A stretch of 64,000 bases of DNA from Populus alba. Its lineage: Eukaryota > Streptophyta > Magnoliopsida > Malpighiales > Salicaceae. The notes beneath the pieces are model-generated. The model made no database searches and was not told where the DNA came from. It saw only the letters and a program-made list of their open reading frames with translations. Below, piece by piece: positions 37,901 through 50,800 of this stretch. Numbering within the stretch: the stretch's first letter is position 1; every line of letters starts with the position of its first letter. The position numbers and the translations under genes are program-made. The stretch spans positions 13,950,318-14,014,317 of the forward strand of contig NC_133301.1 of the NCBI RefSeq assembly GCF_005239225.2. Reading direction: 5' to 3'.

Positions 37901-40370
37901 TCTTAATTCATATTACTTTTGTGCTTTCTGTTGTCATGTATAATCTTAAAGCAAATCACTCCTTACTAACCAGTTTCGGAATTCATAAACATGCACCAAG
38001 TACCATCTTGATATTCAAACTTTCTTTTAGTGGAGGACTTGATAAGGAATCTATATACGTCACTCCAGTACCATCATCATGAGAATAAACTTAATGAAAA
38101 TAGCCAGATAAAGCTAGTTCCAAAGGCTAAATTTCAGGAACGTATTATCCTGAAACATGCTTTAGTAAGTGTCCATTATGTACAATGATATTCGATTCTG
38201 GAAACTATCACATAATAGCAGCATATCATCTATTACAGCAGCATCAAAGAGTTGCATACCTGCCAACAACACGCAAGGAATGTTTCTGTCCTGTCAAAAG
38301 ATACTCCACAATCATTGTGAAAGCCACAGTAGTCCTCCTAAGGGTGGTGTACATGGGGACATTTATGGCACGTACTGATTCCATTGTTATCAGCTTTAAC
38401 AGAAGAGAGAGAGAGGCCAGAAATGGTTAGAATTAACTCAAAATTTTGAACAAGGAAATAAATAATAAAACTCTGCTAAATACATACCATGTAAAGCAGA
38501 TATGACAACGCCAGGGGAAGGGAGTGAAGCAATGTCTTAAATGATACAAGTCTTGCTGGGTTGTTAGACATGTTCTGCGGTTCACTAGTTGTAAAAGATA
38601 TGATCTTCCAGAATTTCAATACATAAAGGAATAAGCATGAACATAGCATCTAGAAAACACAAGAAAAAAAAAATTCCCCGGTTAACTACTGAGAAGAATC
38701 AGGACCTGGCATAAATAAATAGTCAAGTCAGTTGGCACTAAATTGCCAGGCAAAGATAGATTCAGGGTATGAAAATCAGAATCTAGTTGTAATTTGAACT
38801 CTTAGAAGAGAGAATGCTAACTAGTTTCAGTAAAGCAGCTAATGATTAAAAACTATACATAGAGGGTACTCCAGGAAACCATATTAGTCAAGGAGATACC
38901 TGAAAGAGTGTGATGACGTTTGCATATGGGAAACTGTAAGAAGAAAGGGCTGCTTTGTTGAACATTACCAAGAGAACTGTAGAATGGAGAAGGCAGCATG
39001 ATCACACTAGGTACAATGAAAAAAAAAGTCTGCCTTCATACAAGAAACTATTAAGCAAATCAAAGTTTAAACACGCTTTCACTGTCTTCAGTTATCAGGA
39101 ATCGAACAATTTTTGTTGTCTTTTTTCAATTTAGCGGCTCTAGTCTGTTGGTTAAAGATTTTCAGATTGTACTGCTAAACCCCAGTTACAGAATCTGAGA
39201 GCAAGCCAATCATTTACCTGGCTAGAAACTTTAACTTTTCAGGAAAGGCTAGGCAATCAATGAAATCCCAGGAAGACCCATACTTTCGGTGGTTTTTTTC
39301 GCTGGGTCCCAAAAATATTGGAAGGAACATTCCAATAATCAGGAAAATTGGAGAACAAACTTTCCTCTGCAGGAAAAACAATCTCCCAAGTAACTTATTT
39401 TTTCAGGGAAAAAAATAGAACCAAAGCTATATATAAGGCTTCCTCAACGATTGATCGTTTACTAAGCCTAAGCTGACATGAACAAGAATGTTCTTTACTA
39501 CTTCCTGACATCTTAAACTGCATCATTCTCCCACATTAATATTCCAGTTAAATTCCTTAAATTTTTTATATGATAGCAAAGGTATCGAGACCATATGGCT
39601 CGACCAGTCCTCCTAGTTAGCACACGCAACATCCCCCCGGGGACGCGTGGGAATTATCTGCACCTAACAATGTTGGAATTCAACCTGTAGCGTGCACCTA
39701 ATTCATACGACTCAAGCAAACCCGCAAGTCCTTAACCATGAGGCCAGCCCCCACGAGGTTAAATTCCAAGAATTTTACCCCCTCCATACTTGCACCATCA
39801 TACTCTATAGCATTCTTTCGCTATCCTGGCCATCACAAGTGACCACTTCACTATAACCTATATAAAAAATATTCTCATATCATATAGTCCTACTTTTCTA
39901 GACATAATAAAGCCTAGTGTTGTTGACAATTCAGTATGTCTCCTAAATTCCATCTCCATTATTAGTGTCTTTAGTGGCATCAATAATACTAGATATTCTT
40001 CTATTCTCCTTGGCCCCACAGCATTATCTCCTCAAACCCCTTTTCAACTCACTTTTTCTTAGCCAATAGAACAATCCAACAACACCCCCTTCTTCTTTTT
40101 CACCATCAAAAACTGAAACCAAATTTTCTTTTCAAATTCTCTTCTTCACCCACATTTTTTCATCGACCAAAGAATATGTCAAAACAAAACCAGATAAAAA
40201 CAGAAAAGAAAGACAGTTTAACGAAAAGAAGAATGGACCTGACCTGCACTGGCCATGTAAGAAATGGCAGCATAGGCTCCTTGTTTAGTCATGGCTGAGC
40301 CATTTTTCTCCTTCCCTTCGCTCTTTAAGGGATCAGTAACTGGTAGCTTCTTGTTGGTCTCTGAATCCAT
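34924..40370 (-). CDS. Nucleotide-sugar transporter, UGNT1-like (UDP-GlcNAc/UDP-GalNAc type), DMT superfamily
   Basis: Ten exons (minus): 40244-40370, 38900-38976, 38488-38649, 38260-38393, 37171-37301, 37035-37079, 36856-36953, 35935-36042, 35078-35134, 34924-34998. All are GT-AG and in phase, giving 337 residues, the usual length for the family. A soluble N-terminus (MDSETNKKLPVTDP) is followed by about ten hydrophobic segments. Family landmarks include VLLVMFNKAALSSY, NVITLFQM, NVPMYTTLRRTTVAFTM, GARDLSFDAYGYAVVF, GKSSGLNSFGLMWCNG, NTTLNSALTQTICGN and LFGGLPFDLMNVVGQSLGFFG. By memory the closest Arabidopsis protein is UGNT1 (At4g32272), a Golgi carrier of UDP-N-acetyl sugars for glycan synthesis. 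The substrate is inferred from that likeness. The ATG at 40370 is the first in its frame after an upstream region that lacks one. Intron 1 (38977-40243) contains a SINE. Confidence 0.93.
39557..39757 (-). mobile_element. tRNA-derived SINE in intron 1 of the transporter gene
   Basis: On the minus strand the element begins near GGGGGCTGGCCTCATGGTTA. Within this, TGGCCTCATGG fits a Pol III A box, and AGGTTGAATTCCAAC further on fits a B box (GGTTGAATTCC). The body is clearly less AT-rich than the surrounding intron and ends in an A/T-rich tail. A 10-bp direct repeat GTTAAATTCC flanks it at 39547-39556 and 39758-39767, as expected for a target-site duplication. It lies in the same orientation as the host gene. 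Confidence 0.7.
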
Positions 40371-40520
40371 GCCAGGAAAAAGAAATATTTCCTTCTCTTT
40401 TCTTTGCTTTTGGAAATTTGTGAGTGAGAGAAGAGAAGGGACCGGCAGAAAGCGGTTAAATAAGAGAGGGAAGGGAATATGTTTGAGTGAGCAAGAGCCC
40501 ACGGAGAATGCGTTGGAATG

Positions 40521-40530
40521 GACACGTGGC
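40521..40530. promoter_or_regulatory. G-box/ABRE-like element upstream of the transporter gene
   Basis: CACGTG at 40523-40528, inside ACACGTGGC, lies about 155 bp upstream of the transporter ATG. This core is bound by bZIP and bHLH factors and in this extended form resembles an ABA-response element. Function is inferred from sequence only. Confidence 0.4.
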
Positions 40531-40559
40531 GTGGTGTGGGGAGTACCGGTCCGTTTAAA

Positions 40560-43500
40560 TTAGGTCCCAGCTAAGATTTTATTGGCTGCTATCTGGCTTT
40601 GGATTTGTTTTTGGGATTTTCTGGTTGGGTTTTTTGGATTTTTATTCCTTTTAAGGATTTAGATTCCACTATGAAATGAAATGAGCTGTTGGGAACTTAA
40701 TAAATGAGATTAAATTTGTTGCTTTTTTTCTTGGAAAATCAGAGATTATATAGTAGTATGATTATTGCAAAATGGATTTTGACTCTTTATTATGGAAGAG
40801 AAATTTCCGAGGAAAATAATTAAAAATTTAAGAACATACTAAATCAAAGTTGGATTTGAATTTAAAAAACAATCCAGGGAAATATATAGGTTGTTTGAAA
40901 CAAATTCTGTGTTTTAATTAAATTTAATTATAGTATTTTATGTAAATTTAATTAATAAATAAATTAAATTTATATATTTAAAATATATAAAATTCAATTC
41001 ATTTTATTTTCTATATTATTCTTCTTATCTTCATTTTATTTCCTCAAATGCCTTGTGATTGTGATTGTTTTAATAAAGGTAATTTTAATATTAAATTTCT
41101 TTACTTTTGAATTGTAAATTAGAGTCGTTGATCTTTAATTTACTTTTATAGTATTTTTAAATATTAATTCCATTTAAATTTTAAATTTTAATACGGATTC
41201 TAAATATAAAATTTAATATCTAAGTTAGAATTCAATTTAGACCGTTCAAACATATTGATAAGGAATTTGCTTTTGGAATCAAAAGTGCAAATTATTTTTA
41301 GCATTAAAGGAAAATTATTATTGGAAAAAAAAAAATGAAATCTAATGTGGGGTTTGGGTCAACAATCAAATACTTTATTTTCCAAATTACTTGTAAATTA
41401 CTAAAATAATATTGGAATTCTCTCCAACGCGATGCAATGCTAAACGATTCAAATATATTTTAAAAATGTTGGGATTGATTTTTCAATGCATTTATTTATT
41501 CAAGAGTTTTAGAGAATTCTAAAACTGAGTTAAAAAAACAAATATTTAAAATATATTTAAAGCGTATAATTGAAAAAATAAAAATCAAAAAAAGAGTCTT
41601 TTCTATTTTGAAGTAAAAAAAAAAAATTCAATACGATTCCAAAAATCTTTATTTCACATACTAATTTGTCCATGTTGTTTTAAAATTTTATGTTCTCATT
41701 TGTCAAAATAAAAAAGAAATGTGTCAATAAAAAAAATTAGAATTTTGATTAAAAATATATGGTTTTTCTTTTTTAGCTCAAATATAGTTTTTCCAAAACA
41801 ATTATTGTTGTTACTTTTTATTAAATGAATTACACTTGTAATAAAAACTCACTTTATAGTCAAAACAAAAAATTCATGAATCTAAAAATACAATTTTGAT
41901 GTAAAAAAATATAATTCTCCTCCATAATTCTACTCATTACCTTCCTTTTAAATATCTATTTTTATTATTATATAACTAAATAAAAAATAAATTTAAAAAG
42001 GCAAAATTATTAAACTTGGTCAAGCCCATAATTTAGGTTACAAATTAGACGGGTTAACTCATATTAACTCAAATCAATCCAAAACATTGTTGTTTCAATA
42101 TTAAAAAACATTAAGACAATGTCGTTCTAAAAAAAAATTAAAATCAAATCGAGTCTTGATTGAATTGGTTGAGTCATGCATAGACCCGCTAGGTTGATCG
42201 AGTCACATTGAATTAACCCTCATTTGGTTTTAATTTAAAAGTTGGCCTAAGCTAGGATTGAGTCAATGAGTCATTATATTGACCTGTCAAATCAAGCTAA
42301 ATTTTCAAACACGATTACGACAATATGCAAGCTACTGACTTGTATATATATATATATTGGTATTGTTATATCTAACATGATTGCAATAAAATTATCTAAT
42401 GCTTTGCCGATTGTCATGTACTTTTTTTTTCAAGAAAATAAATATATAGGTTTTTCTAACATGCACTTTTATGTGAAAAATTTTCTCAATCGTAAATCAA
42501 AATATTCACACACATGTAATTAAATCAATTGATATTTAATCAAGAGATAATTAATATTAATATATTTGATATAGCAACACAAGTCATGCACGTAGTTGTG
42601 TCTATTAACTTTGTTTCTTATGATAAAAAAAAATTTTTTAATCAAATGATTGTCCTCGGTAATAAAAGGTAAAAAAAAGGTCATCAACAAAAGCAAATTA
42701 AATAAAACCATGAAGCTCAACTATCAGACAATCAAATATTGAATAGTAATTTTTTTTTTAAAAAAAAAAGATATAGGTTAACTTGGGTTATCTTGATAAC
42801 CCCGCGACTACGAGCACATGATTAAGATAGACCCAAGGAGAGGAAATTAAAAAACAAAAACACGAAGATTAATTCTAATATATATATATATATATATATG
42901 AGTGATGAGATTGAAAAATAAATCAACTTCGAAAAATGACAAATAAAAAAATCAAAGTCAACTCGTGTTAATCTTCAAAACTTGTAAATATGGTCATAAG
43001 GGCGGAATCGAATACATAGAAGGCAAACTCAAAAAACAACAAAGCAAAATTCTCAATAAAAAAAATACGTAGCGATGAAACTAAAAAATATAATTAAAAA
43101 ATAATGAAAAAAAAATATATGAGTCAACATAGGATTGAGATAACCTCGTATAAATAAAAGGAGAAAAGAAAATGCATGAAGACCAATTAAAGAAAAATCA
43201 AATGTTAAAGGAAGAAATTAAAAATAAATTGATTTATAAAAAGACCTAAAAAAACAAAATCAATCTATGTTAACCTTCAAAACTTGTGACTTTAACAATG
43301 AGATCATAACTAACCTTATAGAAAGGGGGGGAACAATGAAGAAAAATTCTCAACAAAAAAAATATGCCAAGGGATTAAATAGAAAAAAAAAATGCAATAA
43401 AAAAAAAAAGCATTGAAAACAAAACAAACAACAATAAAAAGAAGGAGAACCAATTCGAAAGAAAAAATAAATTAAAATCAAATGCTTATGATGAAATTAA

Positions 43501-44690
43501 AAACAAAATTTAATTAGTAAAAGGAAAAAATTAAAAGAATAAAAACTAAAATTTTCATGAAAATCAAATTAAACTGAATAATAAGGATGAAATTGAAAAA
43601 AAATCAATTAAAAAAAATATATATAGTAATAAAAAAATAAAAACTAAATTGAATATATATATGACACACTCATATTAGAGCTCCTCCACACACACTCACT
43701 GCATCACTATGTAGAGGTTGTTAGCGTGTTTCCAATGTCACCTTTAAAGGTAATGTTTTATCGTAAGATTATGTTACGTGGGCCAACCAAGATCATAAAT
43801 ATTATAATAAAAAAAACTCCCATGGAAGGAAACTGATAAAACTTACCCCTAAGTGCTATTTAACAAAGTGGTTAGAAAAGGGGTAAAATACAAAAAAAAA
43901 ACATTATGGAACATTAACAATGTTTTCTCCATTTCTTTTTTATTTAATTGTAGTTGAACCCTTTTTTTTTTCACTCCATTTAATTTTGTTTGGTTGTTTT
44001 TTTTCTTTTCATTTTATATATGAAGTTTTTTCTCAGTCAATAATCAATCTTTTTATTTTTTTTATAAATAAAAAATATTTTAGAAATAATTTATATGTCA
44101 ACTAAAATTAAATTATTTTTTCAAATAAATTTTAAACACACCTTTTATATTAATTTAATATATTTTAAAAAAATTATTAAATTTTTTTTAAAGTTACTAT
44201 TTATAGAAATCAGAATCAACAAGATTACTATTTTATTTGTAATCTTTTCTTTCTTTATTGTTTTATTTTATTATTTCAAATTATTAAATTTAACAAGTAA
44301 ATTCGGATTATTTATTTTATTTTATTATTTAATATTTAGTTAATTAAGAATCAAGTTTTATAATTGTTTTAATATATTCTATATGAGATTATTATGTTGT
44401 TGTAACTCAAGTTACAGATTTAATAAATCAATTTAAATTATTCATGGCTAATTCAATACATTATCATTTTAATATTTTAAAAATATTATTTTAATTTTTT
44501 TAATCAAAATATAATTTTTTACTTCTCGAAATGCCTTCAAATTATTAAGTCAACTGACCTTCTTCCAATTTAATTTTTTTTATATAAAAAACATCAAAGA
44601 TATTTTTACACTATCAACAAATTGATTTGACCCGCACCGTATAGCGGGTCAAAATCAGGATCAACGAAAGTGTGCAACTGTGTACCGATT
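40560..44690. other. Repeat-rich AT intergenic region
   Basis: No gene is seen. It holds fragments with GGTTGAGTCATG/GACCCGCTAGG wording (about 42005-42250), the A-rich dispersed repeat block (42740-43400) and an AT microsatellite (42881-42899). The remaining AT-rich sequence to 44690 is unassigned. Confidence 0.55.
42740..43400 (+). repeat. A-rich dispersed repeat, two tandem degenerate units
   Basis: Unit 1 (about 42760-43075) has GGTTAACTTGGGTTATC, CACATGATTAAGATAGACCC and AACAACAAAGCAAAATTCTC. Unit 2 (about 43110-43385) repeats the order with GAGTCAACATAGGATTGAGA, AACCTTCAAAACTTGTGAC and AAAAATTCTCAACAAAAAAA. The whole is A-rich and non-coding and carries an internal AT microsatellite. 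Confidence 0.55.
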
Positions 44691-44860
44691 TTTTTTTTAT
44701 TCCTTAATATTATTTTATCATTTTCATCGTCACCACAGTCTGTTTAGGGGCCCCACGTTTCCTTCTCTCAGTAGAACTCCCTCCCTTCAAATCCCCCATT
44801 CCTTCTTCCATAAGCAAAAAAACTCCCCCTCCTCCCTCAGACCCCTAACCACCATCAACC

Positions 44861-47800
44861 ATGCAAGAACCGGAACTTCACGATTTATCCGACGACCCCG
44901 ATTACGCCGCCTCTCTTCAACAAGTACAGCACTCAATCAATCACTCACTCACATTTTCACTAAATTCAATTCAATTCACAAAACACCTTTTCTTTAATCA
45001 TCTCCGTGCCTTCTTGTTTTGATACAGGGATCGGCGAGCATGATGATGACGCGGAGCGACAGCGGAAAGAGTACCTCGTCGAGCGTGCTGGAAGGCGCAG
45101 AAGTTGTATACCTGAAAGATAACGTCACAATTCATCCTACTCAGTATGCGTCCGAGAGAATCAGTGGTCGACTGAAGCTTATCAAGCAAGGCGCTTCTCT
45201 CTTTATGGTAATTTAATTAGGTTTTTATTAATCAGTTTATTGATTATCTGTTTATATGTAACCCTGTTTAGCGTTTTTTCTAAAATGGGGTTGTTGTTTA
45301 TGTGATGGCAGACGTGGATTCCGTACAAAGGGCAGATTACGAATGCGGGGTTGTCAGAGAGAGGTTGTGGTTCTGAACTGTTAATTTGGTGAATTATGAG
45401 TTGTGATGTAGAGGAGTAAATGTGACATGGTTTTGTTCGTGTAGATAGGAGTCTTTATACCATAAGGGCTGTGCCTTTTACGGATGTGAGGTCCATTCGT
45501 CGATATACTCGGACGCTTGGGTGGCAGTACATAATAGTTGTTTTGTCATCAGGTATATATGTTTTTTTTCCTTCCTTTTAATGAAGGCTGTAATTTTCAG
45601 TGATAGAGGATGTAGAATTTTTAACTGTCCGAAGGTGCTTTTAACAAATTGATTAAAATTAATGGATAATTCTACACTAGTCTTGAACTTACAACTCGGT
45701 GTTGTTGAGTTGTAAAGGCCAACAAATCGAATGTTTACATGCAAGGATAAAAAATTATGTTATCAAGGTGGTTATAAAAAGTTTTCAACCAACTACTACT
45801 TTCTTTCATTTTTTTGTTACAAATGAAACCATGTTTTCCTACAAATGAGGCTTTTTGTTTCAGTGTTATCACGTGATTGGTGAGCTTTTCAACTCAACCA
45901 TGTTGTGTTGGAAAACCAGGAATAGTGTAGAATAACTAATATGAATAAAGGTTTTGAATTCTCTTAGTCTGATAAATGGTCAATGATTCAGGTGATGGAA
46001 TTTAAGATGTTTGTAGTAAGTGTTACTATGTCTGATATTTGTTAGAGCACAAACATCATATTTTTCATGGATTTTTCACTTTTTACGGTCTGCACTTACA
46101 TGGAACTATCAAAATTGCACAGTGTGATGATTGAAGTGAGATTCTGAAGAAATCGGGACTTTGTAGTGGCAATTTGAGTATTGTATGTTATCTATTTTTT
46201 CCTTTTGGATATTTGTTTTGAGGAGATGGGCTTTATTTTATATACTTTTTACCTCATCAAGGTATGATTAGTTCTATATCTATTTATGAACATCTACTTT
46301 TATTTATCTTTGGTTAATTTTATTGCGAGGTGATTGTTTCTACTTTTATGCACTATTTTTTGTTTGGTGTATCTATGCCCTATGTTGAAGGTTTTGAGTT
46401 TTGGGGGTGTGTTGCAGGACTATTTCTCTTAAAATTGAATTATCAATCCTTGGATATATTTCTCTTGATTTTTAAAATGGAGGTGTGTTGCAGGACTCGC
46501 ATTTCCTTCACTTTACTTCTACAATGGAGGAGTCAAAGAGTTCCTTGCTACAATAAAGCAACATGTTTTTATTGTGAGGTTTGTTATTGATTTACCTTTC
46601 ATTTTGAGACTCTCTATGCATAGTGAAGGTGCACATCTAGATATTATAAGAGCATCTTTAATATACTAAATTTACATTTGTTGACAAAGAAATTAAAATA
46701 GATCAACTGTTCATTTCATTGTGCTAATCTTGTTCATCCTTTCAATATTCATAGCACTGTTCATTGGGCAAATTTCACTTCTAGGTCCCTCGAGTTTTAT
46801 ATCCTTTTCGACTTGATCATTCAACTTTATTTCGTTTCAAATTGTCCTTAAAAGTTATGTTGTCCTGCCCCATGTTTTTTTATTTCCTTCAGATTGCATG
46901 CTATCACATGTCCAAGGTGTCAAATAATGTTCCAGCATTAAATGAGAGGTCAAATTTATAGGATGGGAATTTTAGTTATTGTAAATAAAACAATTAAAGA
47001 AACAAAGATCAAAATTAACATTAACATTAACAAAAAAAATAACAACTCTTTTCCCATCTTTATTTTTCAAAAGGTGCGTAAAACTACGCTTTCATCCTTC
47101 AATTTTTTATTTTTTATATTTGGTCTTTGCTAAATTTTATTTTTTTAATTTTCTTTCCTTGGATCTTGAGAGAGGCGAGAGAAACTCGTTGTAAAGAGAG
47201 AGAGGAGAGAGAAAGGGTTCGGTTGGCCACATTCCGATAACAAAAAAGGCCGATCTTCGTGTTATTGGGTTCGTCTTGGAAAGGGAGTTCAATGGTGGTA
47301 GTGTTACCTTTTGAACATGCTAGAAAAAGTAGATTGGAGCCTGCAAAGTTTTTTAAATTCGGTTTTTAGAGTGATTGGGGTTGAAAATGGGTTTATTGAG
47401 TTTTCTTTGATGTTTTTTAGGTGTTTTCAGGTTAAAACAAATTGAAAATTGAGTTTTTGAGGTTCAAAAACCCAATTCCTGATTTTCGATGATTGGAGAA
47501 GGTAACAGTGGATGACATGTAGTTTGCCTACAGAAGACTTGTGGTCTTCACAATTTTTTTTAAAAAGAACAATTACCTTTTTTTAAAAACAAAACAAAAA
47601 CCTAATTCTTGATTTTCAATGATCAAAGAAGGTAGCAGTGAACATGTCATTTGCCTAGACAACGATGTGTCATCCGCTCAATTTAGAAAAAAAAACAATT
47701 TTTTAAAAAGGGAAACCAAGAGTGCGAGCCTTGGCGTTTGCCTTTTAGGTTAGCATGCAGGCTCGTCTTCCTTGCCCAATAGCCCTGACTTTTGTTTTCA

Positions 47801-50800
47801 ATTGTTTTAATTAATATCCTATGTCATTTTTTAAAAAAATTGACCAAATTAACTATTTTTAAAATAATAAATATTTTTGGCTGGTTTCTGTGATTTCAGA
47901 AAACCTCCACAACCTCTAATAGATTATTGTCATTTATTTTTAATTTTTTTCCTTAGATTTAAAATCGATTAGTTGTACATGTATTATGCATTTATAAAAA
48001 TAAAAATTATATGTTCTTAACAACCATAGTAAATCTCTAAGATATATAAAAAATGTATAATATAAAATGGGTAGTTGAGGTAAAATATTTGCATTTATGG
48101 AAAAATTCTCTTCCCACTTTAGTCTTTAATTAGCGCTAACAATTTTTTTCTTCTTATTTATCAGTTAATATGTTTTTTCATTCGTTGTATTACACACACA
48201 AATCATCTTTCCATTCCTCTTTTAACAAATTTAATGATATGAAAAAAACTCATCTATAATGATGGCATCTTTTTTTTATTCTTTTTCTTTTCACTATTAA
48301 CTTGTAATCCTACCCGCAACACATCACATGACATTGGCTAGTGTTGTGCTATGCATGGAGCACATTTTATAAATAGAATTGACTGATTTTTTTCATTGTT
48401 TATTCTTGGATGCCTTGTTTTCTAATCTGTTGGGGCTATGTGGTGAGAAACTGCTTCAAGGTTATCTTTGAAACTTTACCGGGATTAAATGAGCTCCTTG
48501 CATTGTAAGGTATAAGGACCAAAGCCTGGCTGGCCTTGCTTGGGCTATGGCCAAAGCACATTTTGGCCTTATGAAATCTTCTCTCCTTGTAGAAATGGGT
48601 TGGACGGGGGGTTGTTGGTTCTCTATCTCTTAAGGCTGTTTCTGACAGAAAAAAAAAGAAAGAAATAAATGAAACTACCAGTTTTTCAATAACTTGTAGG
48701 TTCCTTCTGCAAACATTGTTGTCTGGAAAGGGAAGTTTAAAAAGCATAGGAAAAGGGTAGCAGCATGAAGTTTGTCCCGTCATGTCTTGTGTATAGTTTC
48801 TGATATGAAAGAAATGATAATACTTTTGTGGTTTAAAAGTTCTAGTACAAAGGTTGAAGTGAAGGAGCTGTCTTCCTCACCTATCTAATGGATGATTTCT
48901 TTGTTTTGCCATTTTTCTGTCTTTCTTCTAGGGCTTTATGAGTACTCTTACATTTAGGAGCTGGGTTTTTTGCAATTGTTCTTCTCATTGTGGCTCCTTT
49001 TCTTTTGCCTTGTTTAGCACTCTACATATTTCCCATATGCTTCTGTGTTGCCCCTTTGCTCAATTTTTTTCTCCTATCAACTTAAATAAAGGAGGAATGT
49101 TGTTTAACATGAGCGTGGCATCATATTGTGTTCATGTCAAGCATGAAACCTCATGTGAGCTGTGATGTTAAGTTATGCTTGACACATTCTTTTAGATTAA
49201 GTGCACACATTTTTTATGGTGGACGTGAACCTACTTACACCTTGGAGACCAGGCATCCTTCAAAAGGATTAAGTGGAAAAAAAGAAGATGATTAGAACAT
49301 AAGTGCCTTCTCCCATAAAGGCCCGGTCTTTTTAAAAAAATCTTATTTGCTTGTTTTGTTTGTGCATTTCAGGATATCTTTTCAGTTGTAAGATTGATTT
49401 GTTTATGAGGTCCTTAAACTTGCTTACTCTTACATCTATCTGATCTTATTTACCATCAGAGATGCCATTTCTAGTAATCTTGTTGCTGTCCATCAAATTT
49501 ATAGGTCATTAGAAGATGCAAATGTATTCCTGGTGAATGATTTTCAAAATCCCTTTCAGGTGCGGTTGAACATTCCTTTGTTCTCTTTTAGATAACTGGT
49601 AAACAGAAACTGCCTGTCTTTAATTGCAAATATTGCTTTTAAAGGTTGGTTTGCATAGACATTGGTTTCTACTAGGTTGTGCCATCTCAGTCATTTCTGT
49701 TATGTTTTAGTGTGTATCCCCTGAATTAATCTAGATATTCAAAATCCTGATATGTTTGGTTGACATGTTTTTATGTTTCATTTTGCCTCTGTTCTTTCTT
49801 TCTTTCTTTTGATGATTTTTAACTGGGTTTTGCAGAGAACTTTGTCCTCTTTAGAGTTGCCTGTTTCTATTGCAAGTAGGCCATCTGCATCTGTTTCAGA
49901 TGGTGGTGAATATTCATCTTATGAACTCCAAGGGAGGATTGATGGCAGCATTCATGAAGACATTCCCAGGCCTTCTCAAAACCATGGGAGGCAGAAGCAC
50001 AAGAGTCATGATCCTACTCGAGATCTAACTATCCAAGTACTGGAAAAATTTTCTCTTGTGACTAAATTTGCTCGGGATACAAGTTTACAACTGTTTCGTG
50101 AAAGTAATAGCAATGGCTATGGTGCTATCGAGAGGAAAAGTTCTAGCCACTCTCCCCCTGATATCCCCCATGAGGCATCAATGGATGCAAAGGTAGCTCC
50201 TGGGGAAGGTCCTGTTCCCTCAGATCCTCTGGAGGTACCCTTTTCTCTACTTGAGCAATTTTGAATTTATTAATATTTTGGGACCCTCTGGAGTTTAATT
50301 AAATTATTTGTCTTCTTGTGTCCTGCTCCTAAAAGGTGATATATTTTTTATTACATTTGATGTGTACTCTTTATAACACACACACACACACTTCTCAGAT
50401 GACACATAACCCTTAATGTGCACATCATCATTAGGTTTGCATAAGCATCTGAAACTGGTATTGGCATAGTATTTGGTACTATATCTGCAAATTGCATTAA
50501 TTTATGCCATTGTGGGGCTTTTGCGTGTGGGTTTTCGACAGTGATGTTGCTGAATATTTTGTTCTTCTTACTTCTGTTTGAATTATATCATACAGAGTTT
50601 TCTTGCAACTTTTGAATTTGATGTATCAAATTTCTTTCCTTGTTTTGGCTTTTCTTCTTGTGCTGAGGAAATTCATTATATGGCAATACTGATTTTGTTA
50701 GCTGGTGAACGGAATGGGGCAACCAATTCTTTCTGTTGGTAATGTATTGCTTTTTAAAAGAGGGCATGGCTGACTGGTGCAGTACCGGGTGCACCAGGAG

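Noticed and set aside
37505..38430. Several plus-strand frames of 65-84 codons
   Set aside because: They are antisense shadows of transporter exons 4-5 and introns 4-5. The minus-strand spliced gene explains the coding signal.
40371..40502. N-terminal extension of the transporter in the same frame
   Set aside because: The extension would have to start at GTG. The first ATG is at 40370 and matches the N-termini of homologues.
48436..48783. 115-codon minus-strand frame inside TBC intron 5
   Set aside because: It lies within the intron and has no recognisable motif. Low-complexity stretches (runs of F and S) suggest chance.
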